A stretch of DNA of 64,000 nt from Isoetes taiwanensis (GCA_021234155.1 JAJEKV010000048.1:2011873-2075872); one strand, 5' to 3'. Shown: positions 1 to 11,916, counted from the first letter of the stretch. Numbers and translations are program-made. The notes: a model not told the origin generated them from the sequence alone.

Positions 1-1739
1 ACTCATATCGAGTTTAGAATCAAAGTTTCTCCTTACAATATGTTTATTTAAAACTTTGGTTGCTATCCATCCTATGTATAAATTCCCAATTCCCTAAGAC
101 ATCCATTAATGAAGGAATGTTTACATTATTGTTCCCAACATCCGTGAACTTGCTAAACTAATTATGTTGTTTGTCATACAAAGCAGTAGGTTTGTGTTTT
201 AAGTATGGTGCACTAGTTTGGAGAGCACAAATGCAAATGTATTAAAAATTATAATATTTTCATTGGAACATGTGCATTGTTGTATTTTGAAGTTGCTTGT
301 TGCTCGTGATACTTGAGTTGTTTTTTCAATGAGATAAATAGCAATGATTTTGGAATTTCTTATTTTCAACGTCGTATAATTTGGTATCCAATGGTCCATT
401 TCAAAACTCCCCTAATGGTGGATATCAAATGATACATTGCTAAAATTAATTTTCAATGGTATTGTTTATTTTTATTTTCCTACCCTCCCTTTGCATAATG
501 AATACCGTGTGTCCTTATACAAATACGCTATTCATAATTTATTTGTACAAAAATCTTAGGTGCACCATGGTGTATTTGGTTATTCTGGCTAGGGGTCTAG
601 TATTCTTATACATTGAATATTTAAAATTAGGGCTTCCATGATCATGCCCAAGATTGTGTATTTTTTGGCATATGTCGTGTTATGCCCTCAGTCAACAACC
701 GAGATTTGCCTATTCTAAAACTACATTGAGTTTTTTTCCAAAGGTATGATATTTGGTTCATTATAATTATGCATTATACCTTTAAACTGCTTTTGTAGGT
801 TTCTATTTCAAGTAATAAATTATGTTGAGTTTGGCATGACTTCAACCCATAACTTTAGATCTAAGTACAAAAAAAGGGGGATATTTTTGTTTATTCATTA
901 ACATGTCATGTCATGGGTTTATTTTGAGAAGAAGCTTCATCGACGTGGCCCATTTCTCGATACCATTAGGGTTTTTCTGAGATTAAAAAAGGGCCTTCAA
1001 AACATGCCAACTAAGCCAAATGAAGACAAATGAACTACCAAATAGAAATCAGAGCCTGAAGGGTCCAGTCAGCAAAACTGTTATAACTAGCTCATTAGAT
1101 CACATTTTCTAGCATAACCGTTGATAGAAAAATCCAAATGACCTCTCGTTTAGTGCAATAGATAGATCTCATTGAGATCTTTCCAACCTTGGGTGTTTTC
1201 CACATATTTTAACCACGTGATTGTCAAACGCTCCAAAAAAAGGAGTTGTTAACATTTTTTACTATCCTATGGGGTTAAAAGATTTGCGGACCACCCAAGG
1301 TTCTTCTCTAGAAGAAGCAGAGGAAAAAAAAATCAGTCGGAGTGATTCAAATGCATCTTTTTGATGGCATCTTGCAGCAAGTATCCTCTAACGAGGATGT
1401 GTTATTTGGTGCTTCTGTGCTTTGTCTTTTTAAGAAAGACTTGCCAAAAGGGTAGATCCATCTGGATGCCGCCCTATAAGGCAAACTACAGATTTGCGAG
1501 ACTAGGTAAAGATGTTTATTTGAGTTCTATTTTCAACAGAGGATACTACAATTCGTTCTTTCGACAAAAACATGTGTAATTGTTCATATCCCAAGGGGCA
1601 CCTGTCAGAGCTGTTATTACAATACTTAGCCCTATAAATGTGACGCTTCCCGAACCTATGCAATGCTCCAATCATATAAATATGGGAATGTATGTGTGGG
1701 ATCCACTATGTTCCCGGACACTCGCTTGACTTGTAGATA
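1..1739. other. AT-rich intergenic DNA, no gene seen
   Basis: Only short, unrelated open frames occur on either strand. None has a recognisable domain or a pair of convincing splice sites. I see no terminal repeats or tandem arrays here. It is probably decayed repeat sequence, but I cannot assign it. Confidence 0.6.
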
Positions 1740-1927
1740 TGTTACACGATATGTATATGTACAATTTGACAACACTCTTATTACTGTCATAACTTTCCCT
1801 CCAAAACCTATCAAGGCAGAGGTTTTTTAATCCAGACAGTAATAACTCTGTTGCGCTCTATTATTGGGTCCCATAAGTTGATCGATCTCCGTGGACGATA
1901 AAAAGCTCTTCTATTCTATTCTATTCT
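1740..1927 (+). mobile_element. 3' end of a LINE, LINE-D family, with pentanucleotide tail
   Basis: The stretch ending in CTCCGTGGACGATAAAAAG and a short (TTCTA)n tail at about 1910-1927 matches the 3' end of LINE-D at about 31020-31168. Shared landmarks are a run ending in GTTTTTTAAT, then GGGTCCCATA, then CTCCGTGGACG, then the tail. No reverse transcriptase is visible upstream, so this looks like a strongly 5'-truncated copy. The left limit is approximate. Confidence 0.6.
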
Positions 1928-2160
1928 CAACCACAACTAAAAGGCCTATACGTCGAACATATGACTAATTGATTTCAATACATTTGCACCCATGCTTTGT
2001 ATACGAGAATCTTTTTTTTTTTTTTTTTTTTGAAGAACTGTGTCATCAATATATTAAAAGAATGGTAATGTTACAAAGCAAGTGAGGAGGAAGGAGAACT
2101 GCCTCAAAGAGACAGCGATACCTCGACACTCCACAACAAACTCACAAAAAAATTGCAACT

Positions 2161-3713
2161 CTACTGCTGTACAAACCGACCATCACTATCTACAACACCC
2201 AAGAAGTCCCGCCAAATGGCAAACTTCCGCTCAACTAATCCCGGGAACACCAGAAAGCTTTGAAATAGCTTGTACCTGAGTCGAGGAATCAGAGAGGTCG
2301 CAGTCAGCGCCAATCCCCCTCGAAGATCCCAACCGCCCGCCGCTTCCAAATCAACCACACCAAACCCGCGCCACGACGATGCAAGGCTTGTTGCCGCGAG
2401 AGCGGCCAAGCACTAGGATACACATGAAGCAGCAACTGCTGGCTAGTCAATCTCACTTGAAACAGAGCCCTGACCCAATCCCAGGTAGCCTGCAAGTGAG
2501 GGCATAAAACCAGACAATGCTCCACAGTCTCGCTGATGAAGGCCACAACAAGGGCAAAGAGGGCTCACACCCGCCTAAACCGACTCACAAGGACATTCAC
2601 CCCGATACATAAATTGCACCACCGCCACATAAGCACCCTAACCTTCGATGGAGGAAGTGAGCTCCATGTCCACGCCCAAACCGAAGCGCCATCGAGAACC
2701 CGGAAGTCGCAGAGACCACTTGCCCGAAGGGGGCGAGTGTCATGAATAGCCAACACCCGTAACAAGACCGGACAAAACAAAAGACACAACATCCGGATGA
2801 ACCTTCCAAACCTCGCACCACCACATCATCCGTAGGGACTATAGGTATGTGTAGCGGAATACTCCCCGCCACTTGTTCCCGTGATAGCTTGGCCACGCCC
2901 TTCAGCGAAAAGCGAAGCTCGAAAAGAACTCCCGACGGCTTAGTGACCACCCCAATACCAATCCTCCAAGGTGAGCACAAGCAGCTCGCTTCCAACGAAC
3001 TGGCGTCCGAAGCATGCATAGTGGCGACCAAAGGGCAAGTGCGCAGGGGTAGAGGAACCCACAAGAAAAGAGAAGAGTGGTGATAAACCGAGGCATAATC
3101 TATCCGAAGAGCACACGACATGATCCCAAGCCCGCAACACCCCCGCGGAGAAAAGGGGATGCATGTGGGAAAGGCCGGAGATCATACAACAAAGGCCAAG
3201 GCAACTCCACATGCATGACGGGCTTCCCAAACGCCACACAATGGCTTAAGAGATCGAAAACAACAAAGACCGCACTGTGAGAAGAGGCTCCATCTCGCAG
3301 CGCCCAAATAAACTTGGAGACCAATACCTTACTATGCAGTGCCAAATCCGTAATGGCCAAGCCCCCATCCTCCCCGGGCTGAGACACTTCCACCAAGCCA
3401 TTTTCACAACCGCCCCTTCATCATCCCCCCCACACAAAATTTGAACAATCTTATCCAAAGCCCCAGATCTTACCCTCAGGAGCTAACATCACGATGTCAG
3501 ATACACATGAGTGCTACAAAGCACCGACTTGGCAACCGCGGATCCCACCGCCATGGACAACTTGCTACCCTTCCACCAATTGAGGTGTTTTCGCAACCCC
3601 CGCAAAAATCTCATCCCACACCCTCCCCATGGAAACATCCCTCCAAAGGGAATACCCAACAACTTAGTACACACATTACCGGAAGCACCTTCCAAGGGAA
3701 TAGAGCCAAACAA
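2161..3713 (-). pseudogene. LINE-A ORF2 C-terminal region with zf-RVT-like module
   Basis: The segment after the RT contains LRKHLNWWKGSKLSMA and SVLCSTHVYLTS. It then has a GAVVKMAWWKCLSPG stretch and, at 2304-2546, a zinc-binding-like piece (ETVEHCLVLCPHLQATW) followed by WLIWKRR. The same order and near-identical motifs occur in LINE-A copy 2 at 18194-19634, which fixes the family. Several frame changes are needed to read it through. Confidence 0.75.
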
Positions 3714-3771
3714 GGGGAGGCGGAGTCATTTGGGCCCATAATGGGAAGGAGAAAGTATCCAAAGAAACCCT

Positions 3772-4941
3772 TTACATTCCGCAAATTCCTCTCTTTCGCC
3801 ACCAAGAAGAGGAAAGTGTCATCACCGAACCGGTTAATAATCTGTGACTACCATCCCGCATCCAAGCCCATCCACCACCCCTCCTCCACCGCAGCCAAAA
3901 ACAACCGAGACAATAATCGAAAAAAAACGGCGCCAAAGGGCACCCCCGACGCACCCCTCCGCCTAAGGAGAAAAGGCGGAGGGTTCACCTCGCACACCAC
4001 CGTAGCCCGCGGCCGACCTATGCGACTTCATGATCGTCTCCATAAAGCGTGGACCGCAGCCTCAACGCTAACATCATGGCAGCATAAGAACTCCCCAACG
4101 GACACTATCGTAAGCTTTGGCAAAGTCAAGCTTAAGATAGGCAATGCCTTGACTGTTCTCCGCCCAATAAAGGCCCTCATAAGTCTGCGCAATATTAGTC
4201 AAAATGTTCCTCCCAGAACAAACCCGATCGCACCTTACTAATGGAAGAAGTCAAAGACCGGCTTCAACTTCTCTCGCCGGGGCTTTCGCAATAATCTTGT
4301 AATAATGAGGATAACAAGGATATAGGCCTCCAATCATTAATAGTAGAAGGCTGCTTAACCTTAGGAATCAAGGAAATGCATGCGGTATTCAAGATCCTAT
4401 CCATTTGAGAAGACTGCAGCAACTCAAGATACACCTGGTACACAGACTCACCAGCCCACTCCCAATAAGTCTGAAAGAACTCCACAGGGATGCCATCCAG
4501 CCCAGGACATTTATCCTTGGCCATGCACATACATGCCTCCGCTAAATCCTCTCTGGAGAGTTCCTGCTCCAAGCTCTCACGCTGGTGAGGCAAAATAGAT
4601 GGCTTAACAGCCCCCAAAACAAGCTCCTGCATCTCCTGCTCATAGGGAAGAGTGCGCTGCGCGAAAAACCCTGAGAAATGAGCATGCACATACCTCTGCA
4701 AATCAGCGGGATCCTCCAAAGTCCGGCCATCAGGCAAAGCAAGGGACGCCATAGATGCTGCATATCGCCGCTGCCTAGCTGCTCTGAAGAACACCGACGA
4801 ACTTGTGTCCCCCTCCTTCAACCAGGTAAGGGCCGCCTTCACACGCGCCTCCCGCACTTTAACCTGCTCCAGAGCAACAATACATTTGCAACTTTGCATT
4901 CTCCCTAATGCCATCGAAGGTTGCGCCCGAATCCTCTCCAA
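3772..4941 (-). pseudogene. LINE-A reverse transcriptase domain (broken)
   Basis: An open stretch at 4264-4941 carries a linker (WLKEGDTSSSVFF) and the start of RT, with CPGLDGIPVEFF and NDWRPISLLS. After frame breaks, 3772-3954 carries RRGCPLAPFFF and then a catalytic box read as FGDDTFLFL, equivalent to the (Y/F)ADD motif. The enzyme copies element RNA into DNA at the nicked target. Frameshifts between these pieces make it inactive. The forward-strand open frame of 266 codons at 3441-4241 is an antisense shadow of this region. Confidence 0.8.
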
Positions 4942-5109
4942 CTCCCCGAGAGACTATGCAAACCGCCGCTCGCCCGCCGCACACGCCGCCTACCAAAGAC
5001 CTTTGGCAAAACGCTTCACCTCGCCAACGCAAGTCACCATACCGGATACCCCCGAGGAGATGAAAAGGTATCAAGCCACAACTCCTGGCACTGGGCCGAG
5101 AAATCTGCA

Positions 5110-5735
5110 TCAGCCAGAAGTCGGGTGTTCAAACGGAACACCGTCCGAGAGGGCCGAGAGGCAACCGCACCTGACTGGACACAACATGAGGGTAATGATC
5201 AGAAATGGAGGTAGACAGAATGTTACTCCGGCAAAAAGGGCACACCATCCAAAGGCGCATGGGGAAGCATAGCAATCGGCCATGCCTAGCATACCGCCCG
5301 CACCAATCTGCCTATTACAATGGGTGAAAGACAAGTCCCCGGGGACTTCAACCAAGGCCAAATCCTGCAACAAACGAGACCACTGGTCCCTCTCAAATCC
5401 ATGCACAACCTGGATTCCAGAACCAGAGCGATCTTCTACTCGCTCTACCATATTGAAGTCCCCTAACAGCAACCAAGCAACCTGCAACCCACCAAGGGCT
5501 CGCAACTTATTCCGGACTGTGGCCCATAAAGCACCCCACTGAGAAGGCTGATTAGGGGCATAAACATTAACAATCCCCCACTCTTGCCCTCCCTCCAACC
5601 ACTTAATTATTGCCCACCGACCAAACCTGTCTGTTGTAGAGTATGTGACCTGCACATCCATCCTCCAAGCAATAAGAGTACCCCCACTAGTCCGCCCAGA
5701 AGAAGAAGCAATAGAAACAATTTAGGAGTCTCCAG
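5110..5735 (-). pseudogene. LINE-A endonuclease domain (partial)
   Basis: The reverse-strand frame encodes the middle and end of an AP-like endonuclease of the L1 type. It has VNVYAPN, then LLLGDFNMVE with the conserved Asp/Asn pair, then DLSFTHCN. This domain nicks target DNA for target-primed reverse transcription. The N-terminal part, with the first catalytic Asn and Glu, is missing because the element is 5'-truncated. The last third runs into a changed frame. Not functional. Confidence 0.8.
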
Positions 5736-5740
5736 AATGA

Positions 5741-6587
5741 CCTAGGTAAGGGTCTGTAACTGAATTTTTTACATGTGAACAGATCGAATCTGGAAATGTT
5801 AAAGGTTAGATATTCCATCTTGGTTCAAACCAAGTTGAGACAGTCTAAGTTGCAGTACAATCTGCATCATTATCATAGAATATGATAAATCTCAAGCAAA
5901 AAGTTGGTATAGGGGAGGGTCGCCACGTGCGAATAACATTTCCACGTCCAATAATATCAATGGCAGGCGGAGGGAAGGATTTTAGTAAAACTTCTGAAGG
6001 CAGAGAAGAGGACGGAGCTAACCTCCGATAACTGGCCAAAGGGGATGCTTTTACTGCTCACAACTCAAGAGCAAGTCCGGATGTTTGTGGCTTTCATTTC
6101 AAGTAAGCATTTTTGAAGTTTCATGTGAGTTTTTGGCATATTCCAGGTATATACTGATACATGCCAAAAACCCCACGAAACCTTGAACGGAATGACAATG
6201 CCATTTTCCATTCCGGAGGCGGAACCAACGACCCACTTTCCATGATGCATGGATGAAAGGAATATAAAAATATATAGTTATGGTGCCCGGCGTTGCCGGG
6301 CTCGTAACTATTTGAAGAGGTGGTTGTTTCATTATTGGCTAGAATAGACAATGTGGCTTGGAGGGGGCAAGGATAATATGGAAGAAACTTTTAAGATTCA
6401 TTGACATAGATTCAATATTTAAATTTTGTGTATGTGTTGGAATTGGTCTCTTTTGAGTAACTCTTCTCACCCATATGGTAGTCAATGGTTTTTGTGCCTT
6501 TTAAGTGGTACTCCATCTTAATGGCCCATGGTAGTCGATGGGTTTTTGTCATCCCAATGGCCTAACCACCTAGCCACTTGAGCCTCA
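5741..6587. other. Unassigned sequence between two LINE copies
   Basis: No protein domain or RNA gene recognised. A short GC-rich hairpin (GCCCGGC, loop GTT, GCCGGGC) sits at about 6285-6301. The overlapping reverse-strand frames at 6065-6351 are short and look non-coding. Confidence 0.5.
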
Positions 6588-6626
6588 GTGGACGATAAAA
6601 AAAATCATTCATTCATTCATTATTTT
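6588..6626 (+). mobile_element. Short LINE 3' tail with (TTCA)n
   Basis: CAGTGGACGATAAAA followed by four TTCA units resembles the 3' ends at about 1900 and 31140, which share GTGGACG(A/C)TAAAA followed by a short tandem tail. The tail unit here is a tetranucleotide rather than TTCTA. How far the element extends to the left is unclear. Confidence 0.4.
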
Positions 6627-6936
6627 TGAAAACATAGATGTTGATCATGGGTATAGTTAATCAAAAGACTGCGGTCTTTTTGATTGAACATGCATATGCA
6701 ACATGTAGAACATTTATAATGTATTTGATAGCACGTAAAAGTGTATTCATGCTTTCCTCTTCGGATTTGATGTCCTATGGTTACAGATTAACATAAAGAT
6801 AAAGACATGTTAGGTTTAGGTGGGGGTAATTGTGTAGGGGTAAGGGAGTGCATACCCACATGGGGGTAATGTTTGGCATCGTAGTTTCATGCAATGTACA
6901 TGGAGGTAATGTTGGGCCTTGGGAATTGTAGTTATA

Positions 6937-7091
6937 TGCAATTATTAGATGTGAGTGGTGTAATGTATGCATGTTTGTAAGAAATTTGCAAGGATAGTTG
7001 TAGGGGAATGTCAATGCAATTATTAGATGTGAGTGATGTAATATATGCATGTTTGTAAAAAATTTGTAAGGATAGTTGTAGAGGGATATCA
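6937..7091. repeat. Two-copy direct tandem repeat, about 77-bp unit
   Basis: CAATTATTAGATGTGAGTG and the sequence up to GGATAGTTGTAG occurs twice in a row with a period of about 77 bp and a few substitutions. The reverse-strand open frame here shows the same duplication at peptide level, but no known domain. Confidence 0.75.
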
Positions 7092-7189
7092 ACATGGAAA
7101 ATGAGCTTATGTCTATTAACATTATTGATGTTATCCACCTTGCATTGTTTTTGCACACACAAAATGGAACTTCATTGTCGGTTATCGAA

Positions 7190-8056
7190 AAAGGAGGCTC
7201 CTGTACTTTTCCCTGATGTCTATGTATGTTGGACATTCATTAAGCATGTGGCTTTCATCCTCTACTAGATATTTGAACGGCTTGTGATTATTCCTGTTAC
7301 CAAAAAAGACTATTTTGGTTTTTGTAAGATTCATTGTTATTTTGTCTTTTCACGAGAAGATCTCTAGTAGTTTCAAAGAACTGTGCATTCCCTTGTTCTT
7401 TGTGGCCATCATGCCCAAATCATGGCCAGATAACATGATAGGTACCTTGGTTCCCCCGAGTGTAGGGGCGCCCACGCCCCTTGTCATTCGCTATAAAACT
7501 CAGAGGGCATCTATATATATTCCAAAGCGATTGTTGGGGATAAGGGACATCCCTGTTTGACTCTCGTGTCGCCATCTATTGCCTTTCCTTCTTCTTCTAT
7601 TTTTGCATATACATTATAGTACAATCTCAAGAATTGCCCCTACCATGTCTCGGTGCTGCGTGATGTCTATGAGCCTCATGTATGAGCTTTTCCCTTGGTC
7701 TTGTGTCAAAGCTTTTCAAGTCCACAAACAAGCATATCACTTTCTTTCCGTGGCCTCTATTATGCTCTATTAGTATCCAGGAGGGTTACTAGATGGTCGT
7801 TGTTGAGTGTTCCGTCTCAAGCCCCGCTTTGCCCTGTGCTCTCAAATTCCCCCCGCCTGCCCATTGCTTTAATTTATTGTCTAGGACCTTCCCGCATTAC
7901 CACTTTGCGAAAATGGAGCTTACCATTATTGTCCTGTGAAGTTTCCGGTTCTGTTTACTCCCCCCTTGTGTAGGGGGTATGATCCTGTTATGCGCCCATC
8001 CGTCCTAGGAAGCCCCGCGGTGTATTATACCATTGAATATCTCTCACACCGCTTTA
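7190..8056 (-). pseudogene. LINE-C reverse transcriptase core (decayed)
   Basis: In changing reverse-strand frames one can follow RTIMVSSIFAK at about 7910-7950, TRVKQGCPLSPTI at about 7540-7580, a ruined catalytic box read as LSGHDLGMMA at about 7400-7440, and MNLTKTKIVFFG near 7310. The order matches RT motifs. The loss of the Asp pair and the multiple stops show it is inactive. RTIMVSSIFAK is almost identical in LINE-D. Confidence 0.65.
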
Positions 8057-8659
8057 CTATAATGATATCGCACATTTTAGTACTTCCACGTTAATCCATA
8101 TAAGTGGGGCCTTGTTATTGGCCATCCCATTCAATGCTATCATCACTTCTTGTACATTGAAGCATGGTCGGGTCCGGTCATTTTTGATTCTCGTATTGGT
8201 CTTTGGAGATGCCCCTGTCTTATATAATTTTTCAAGATATTTCTCCCATCCGGCTGTTCCAATGCTACCTTGTGTGTTTTCACTTCCCCTATTCCCTTGC
8301 TTCTTCTCTTCAAATCCACCCCAGAACTTGCGGGGTTGTTTTTTTATTAGCTTGGCCAGTCCCCATTGATGCTGCATCAGATTCTTATTCCTCTTTGCTT
8401 TCAGTAATTTCAGATATATCGCTCTTTCCTTTTGATATGTTTCCTTACCTCTGAGCGCCTTGACTTTCCTTCTCTGTTCCTTACATTCATCGTCATACCA
8501 TATTGAAGATTTAAAGGCATTATTTTCCTTTCTCTTCCTTCTTTTCCCGAAAATATCTAATGCCACTTTCACTGTTATGTCATTGAGCGCATCTCCATTC
8601 TCATCTGCCCTGTGCTCCTCCCATTTCCACTTTCCCATTTCTTCTTTGATTACTTGCAC
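8057..8659 (-). pseudogene. LINE-C linker and RT N-terminus
   Basis: A 200-codon open stretch has SIWYDDECKEQRRK followed by a basic helical linker with KKQPRKFWGGF. It ends in MANNKAPLIWINVEVLK, the degraded equivalent of the KAPG-x-D-G-I box at the start of LINE reverse transcriptases. The same WFDDEC-type linker is found in LINE-D at about 29480, which suggests the two belong to one clade. Confidence 0.75.
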
Positions 8660-8728
8660 AAACGTGTCTGCGTGTTTGTTCTGGAAATGTATTTTCAGCT
8701 TTCCCCTGTCTCTCTCCTGTCTATGTTG

Positions 8729-9211
8729 TTATTCATTTTTCGATTGTTCCCCCACTGTAATTGTCAGCTGCATGGGCCTGTGACTCTCCCTCCTCCCAAT
8801 TGGCCATTCTAGGGCCACAATTTCTGATACTATACCTGCTGCATGTTCATTCAGTATTACGTAATCTACTATACTTCTCCCATGTGCGTTCTGACTTGTG
8901 AATTCCCCTGATCCTGTCCATCTCTGAGCCCCATTGGCTATGATGGCCCCTGTGGTCGTGCATACCTCGAGCCCCCTTATCATTGATTTCTGCCTTGTCC
9001 TCAGTTCGTCTATTCCATTCTTTTGATCTTGCCGTTTGGATCCATTGTCCATTTGTTTCACCTATGCTTGTATATTGCGCTTGCTCCTGACCTGTCCTGG
9101 CATTTAGATCTCCTATTAGTATCATTGGTACCTGTTCCTTCCACTTCATCATGGTTTCCCCTAATTCTAACAGTTCTAGTTTGTCACTACTCGGTGGGTA
9201 ATATGCTATGA
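8729..9211 (-). pseudogene. LINE-C endonuclease, C-terminal part
   Basis: The frame contains YYPPSSDK, MILIGDLNARTG (the endonuclease Asp/Asn box) and HGRSIVDYVIL, and ends with an SHRPM box in place of SDH. A frame change splits it at about 9000. Its N-terminal part lies on the other side of the Mutator-like insert at 11917-12234. The apparent Met start near 9240 lies inside the inserted element and is not the native start. Confidence 0.75.
9201..9211. repeat. Target-site duplication, left copy (11 bp)
   Basis: ATATGCTATGA here and at 11917-11927 flank the inserted element exactly. The LINE-C reading frame is restored if one copy and the insert are removed. Confidence 0.8.
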
Positions 9212-9386
9212 GTGCGACTTTTTTTATGTTTTTTCGAACCATGTTTTCGTGTTTTTGTGTAAGGAATATTTGTGTATTTCTTTTATTTCATTCATCAATG
9301 TTGGGAGAACTTTTTAAATAAAAGATGAATCATATTTCTTATAGTAATATCTTGAACAGTTTACACCAAAAATTTGATGTTGCCTA

Positions 9387-9839
9387 CTACTTTTCCAGAT
9401 ACACAATTACTTTTAAAGAATTTAATCGGCACCGAAAAGCATTGCCAATGCATTGTTCGTCAATACTGCTTGAATAGTTACTGACAAAAACTATAGAATC
9501 ATTACTCAAACTAGCCCTTTTATTGACACGCATTCCATTTCTAACTCTGAGAAAGCTACTTCCTGAAGGTGCAATAGAGAAAATATCAGTGGAATACTGA
9601 TTGCATGTGGAGGGCAACCCTCTCACCACAAATCTGCTACTCATCAACACTTGCAACTTTTCATCCTTGTGTTGACCCCTGTAGCGATTGGCCAACAAGA
9701 AATAAGGTTCCTCTCCATTGCAAATTCCTACAAAAACAATATATGCATGTCGATGATGATAAAGGCCCGTTATTTTATTGATATGTAGGCATTCACGAAG
9801 ATCAAGCCGTAATATACGGACATTTGCGTAACTCTCCAA
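9387..9839 (-). CDS. Unidentified 150-codon reading frame inside the MULE
   Basis: The frame runs from an ATG to a stop without interruption. I do not recognise the protein. It is mildly basic, lacks membrane segments, and includes GICNGEEPYFLLANRY and FVVRGLPSTCNQYSTDIF. It could be one captured exon, a decayed transposon gene, or chance. It lies close to the left inverted end of the element and reads outward toward it. Low confidence that it is expressed. Confidence 0.35.
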   Translation of the reverse strand: MESYANVRILRLDLRECLHINKITGLYHHRHAYIVFVGICNGEEPYFLLANRYRGQHKDEKLQVLMSSRFVVRGLPSTCNQYSTDIFSIAPSGSSFLRVRNGMRVNKRASLSNDSIVFVSNYSSSIDEQCIGNAFRCRLNSLKVIVYLEK

Positions 9840-11379
9840 CTTTCATTTATACCTTTCATTTTTAACCTAGAATTTTGCATGGGGACGACAGCGTTGCCTT
9901 GAGTATTGTCATTGTCATTGTTTTAGACAAAAACTTTGTTTTGAATTGGCTTGATGTAATGTGGGCATCATGTTTGAAAAACACAGATCATAATAGTTTT
10001 GGTAAGTGTGATGCACTAGAAGGTTCATTGATATCTTTTTACACCCTATTTTTTTTGTTCCTTTTGCCCATCTAAGGTTCGTTGATATTATTTACATCCT
10101 ACCTTTTTACTTTTTGCCCATAACGTTCCTAACATTACAAATTACCATTTTTTTTATTTTTACAATTTATACATCTTATTACCACACAACGTTCAAAAAA
10201 GGTAGGACGCAAAAAAGTTATTCCCTAAAACAACTATCTATCTTAATCCGAAGGCCAAATATGTATCGACCATCCAGAATAGCCCAATAGGCGCCTAGTC
10301 TCACTCAACCCCAAAGGTTTCCCAAAAAGCAGCATGTGCATGTAAGGTATTTTGCTTGTAAGGGCATAAAGGGCAAGTCGCATGTCATTATGCATGGCAA
10401 ATTTTTCGGGCAGTGCATCGACGATTGTTTTTCACATTCTCGGTTCTTTATGCGCCCTTTTTGTTTGCCACTCCATCGTTTCAAAAAGATGCACGGTCAG
10501 ATGGTTGTTCTTTTCGATTTGAGCTCCGGCTTGTCATGGAAGAACACGAGGTCTTCAAACATTGTGAGTTTTGCCTCACGAGCTCAATAGGGGGCGGCAC
10601 CGTTCCTTAGTTTTTACGTCATTCCTCGAAAGCACAAGAAATTAAAAGGGGACGCACCGATTTTTCCTCGTCTTTTGCTTATTTTAAATACATGACTTGT
10701 TGTATTCACACCTTTCCTTTAATTTTTCTCCGAAATAGAATACACAAAAAATCTGTTTTAGTTGGTAGGGAGGACGACCGTTGTCTTAATTTCTAAATAC
10801 ATGAAAATTAAATTGCCGTATACAATACAAAGGCAAGGCAAGGGGGACGGGGCCGTTGTTTATTTCCTTTCACGTTGTAGCGGGGTGGCCACCGATTGGC
10901 GCATCGTGGTAAACCCATTAATTTGCGCGCATAGGAAGGCGGAAGGCGTAGGCATGGGCTTGCTCGCATTTTAGGTATGTCTTCGGAGCAATCCCGGTAG
11001 CCGTAAACGGCGCTTCAAAGTCGTATTTTTTTATACAAGAGGCCATATGCGGCATCGGATGCGAGAGGATTCGTCGGAGTAGATCACGAGGAGGATTCGT
11101 AGGCATTTACCTCACGGTACGCGCGGTTATATTCATGATAGCCGCTTCATCCGGACGCTTTTATTGCGATGGAGACCATACCATAGTTGCCGTCATGCTA
11201 ACTCCAAATTAACTCCGCTGACAAAGTTTTTTCTGCAAGGATTGATGCCTCTCACATAGATCAGTGGCAGCAGCCTTAAAGGTAATCCTCCATTCCCTTT
11301 TTCTTGATGGTAATAATTTTTGCAACTTTAGTTCATGAATTCTTTGTAGTTTTGTTTGATGCTGTAATTCGTGTAACAG

Positions 11380-11850
11380 GAAGGAATGATATAAAGCACA
11401 TGAATTTCAAAGCATATATGTGGAAGTTAGAAAATAACCTTTCAGAGCATAGTTTGCGCAATATTGCTCATCTCTTTGTATGTTCTCTTTCTTGGTATGG
11501 AACTTGCCATCATTTTGTGATTTCCCTCAATTAAAGTTGAGAACCAAGAACTGCGCATATTCTATCACTGTGATGATTGGGTTGCAGGTAATTAGCTACT
11601 CTAATACCCTCCTTAAAGGTGGAAACAATTTATTGCCTCACAGAAAGAATTTTTCTTACTTTGCATTAAACTGTGCCATGTTATAAATTGGATTCATTGT
11701 GATATTTGAAGTGAACAGATTGAACTGGAGAAAGATACAACTGTGCCATTCTTACCCTGCAAAGAGAGTCTTATCTGTGCTGTGAGTAAAACCGCAACAG
11801 GGTATTGTGTTTGCAGACCAGACAGGAACCCAAGCATTAAGTCCAGTCGA
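11380..11850 (+). pseudogene. Captured exon-like fragments inside the MULE
   Basis: Three short stretches look like plant exons. First, 11380-11477 is preceded by a CAG acceptor, followed by a GTATGT donor, and reads RNDIKHMNFKAYMWKLENN. Second, 11537-11587 ends in GTTGCAG before GTAATT. Third, a stretch from 11719, after an AACAG acceptor, reads IELEKDTTVPFLPCKESLIC. No family was recognised. Exon-intron structure inside a MULE is what Pack-MULEs show. The element may equally have absorbed non-genic DNA. Confidence 0.4.
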
Positions 11851-11916
11851 TTCATAGAATATTCTATAAAAAACCCAAAAAACATGTTTCAAAAAAACCT
11901 AAAAAAAAATTCCCCC

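Larger units (their letters stand above)
2011..5740 (-). mobile_element. LINE-A copy 1: L1-like non-LTR retrotransposon, degenerate
   Basis: Read on the reverse strand, the order is AP-endonuclease, reverse transcriptase, C-terminal zf-RVT region, then a poly(A) tail, seen as a T run at about 2011-2032 on the forward strand. That is the standard order of plant L1-type ORF2. The frame is broken by several stops and frameshifts, so it is a dead copy. The 5' end, near 5740, starts inside the endonuclease, so the element is 5'-truncated. I find no convincing target-site duplication. A second copy of the family lies at 18058-19610. Confidence 0.85.
7190..9211 (-). mobile_element. LINE-C, 3' part (endonuclease end, linker, RT)
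   Basis: Read on the reverse strand this continues the element at 11917-15867 after the Mutator-like insert. It holds the end of the endonuclease, the linker with WYDDEC, and a degenerate RT down to about 7190. The LINE frame runs straight through when the insert and one copy of the 11-bp duplication are ignored, so the two halves were one element. No poly(A) or tandem tail is visible at 7190, so the 3' end is lost or decayed. Confidence 0.75.
9212..11916. mobile_element. Mutator-like element with degenerate TIRs, possible Pack-MULE
   Basis: A 2.7-kb insert lies between 11-bp direct repeats inside LINE-C. Its ends are inverted relatives of each other. The left end reads GTGCGACTTTTTTT and continues into GAACCATGTTTT. 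The reverse complement of the right end reads GGGGGAATTTTTTTTT and continues into GAAACATGTTTT. Similarity extends for about 45-55 bp. An 8-11-bp duplication with long inverted ends starting with G is typical of Mutator-like elements. I see no MURA transposase, but at least three exon-like pieces with splice signals, so capture of host gene fragments is likely. Confidence 0.65.

Noticed and set aside
3441-4241. 266-codon forward-strand open frame
   Set aside because: It lies antisense to LINE-A RT; the reverse strand carries recognisable RT motifs and the forward peptide has none.
8847-9242. ATG at 9240 as the start of an endonuclease protein
   Set aside because: The ATG and next codons are in the Mutator-like insert; the native frame continues upstream at 11917-12234.
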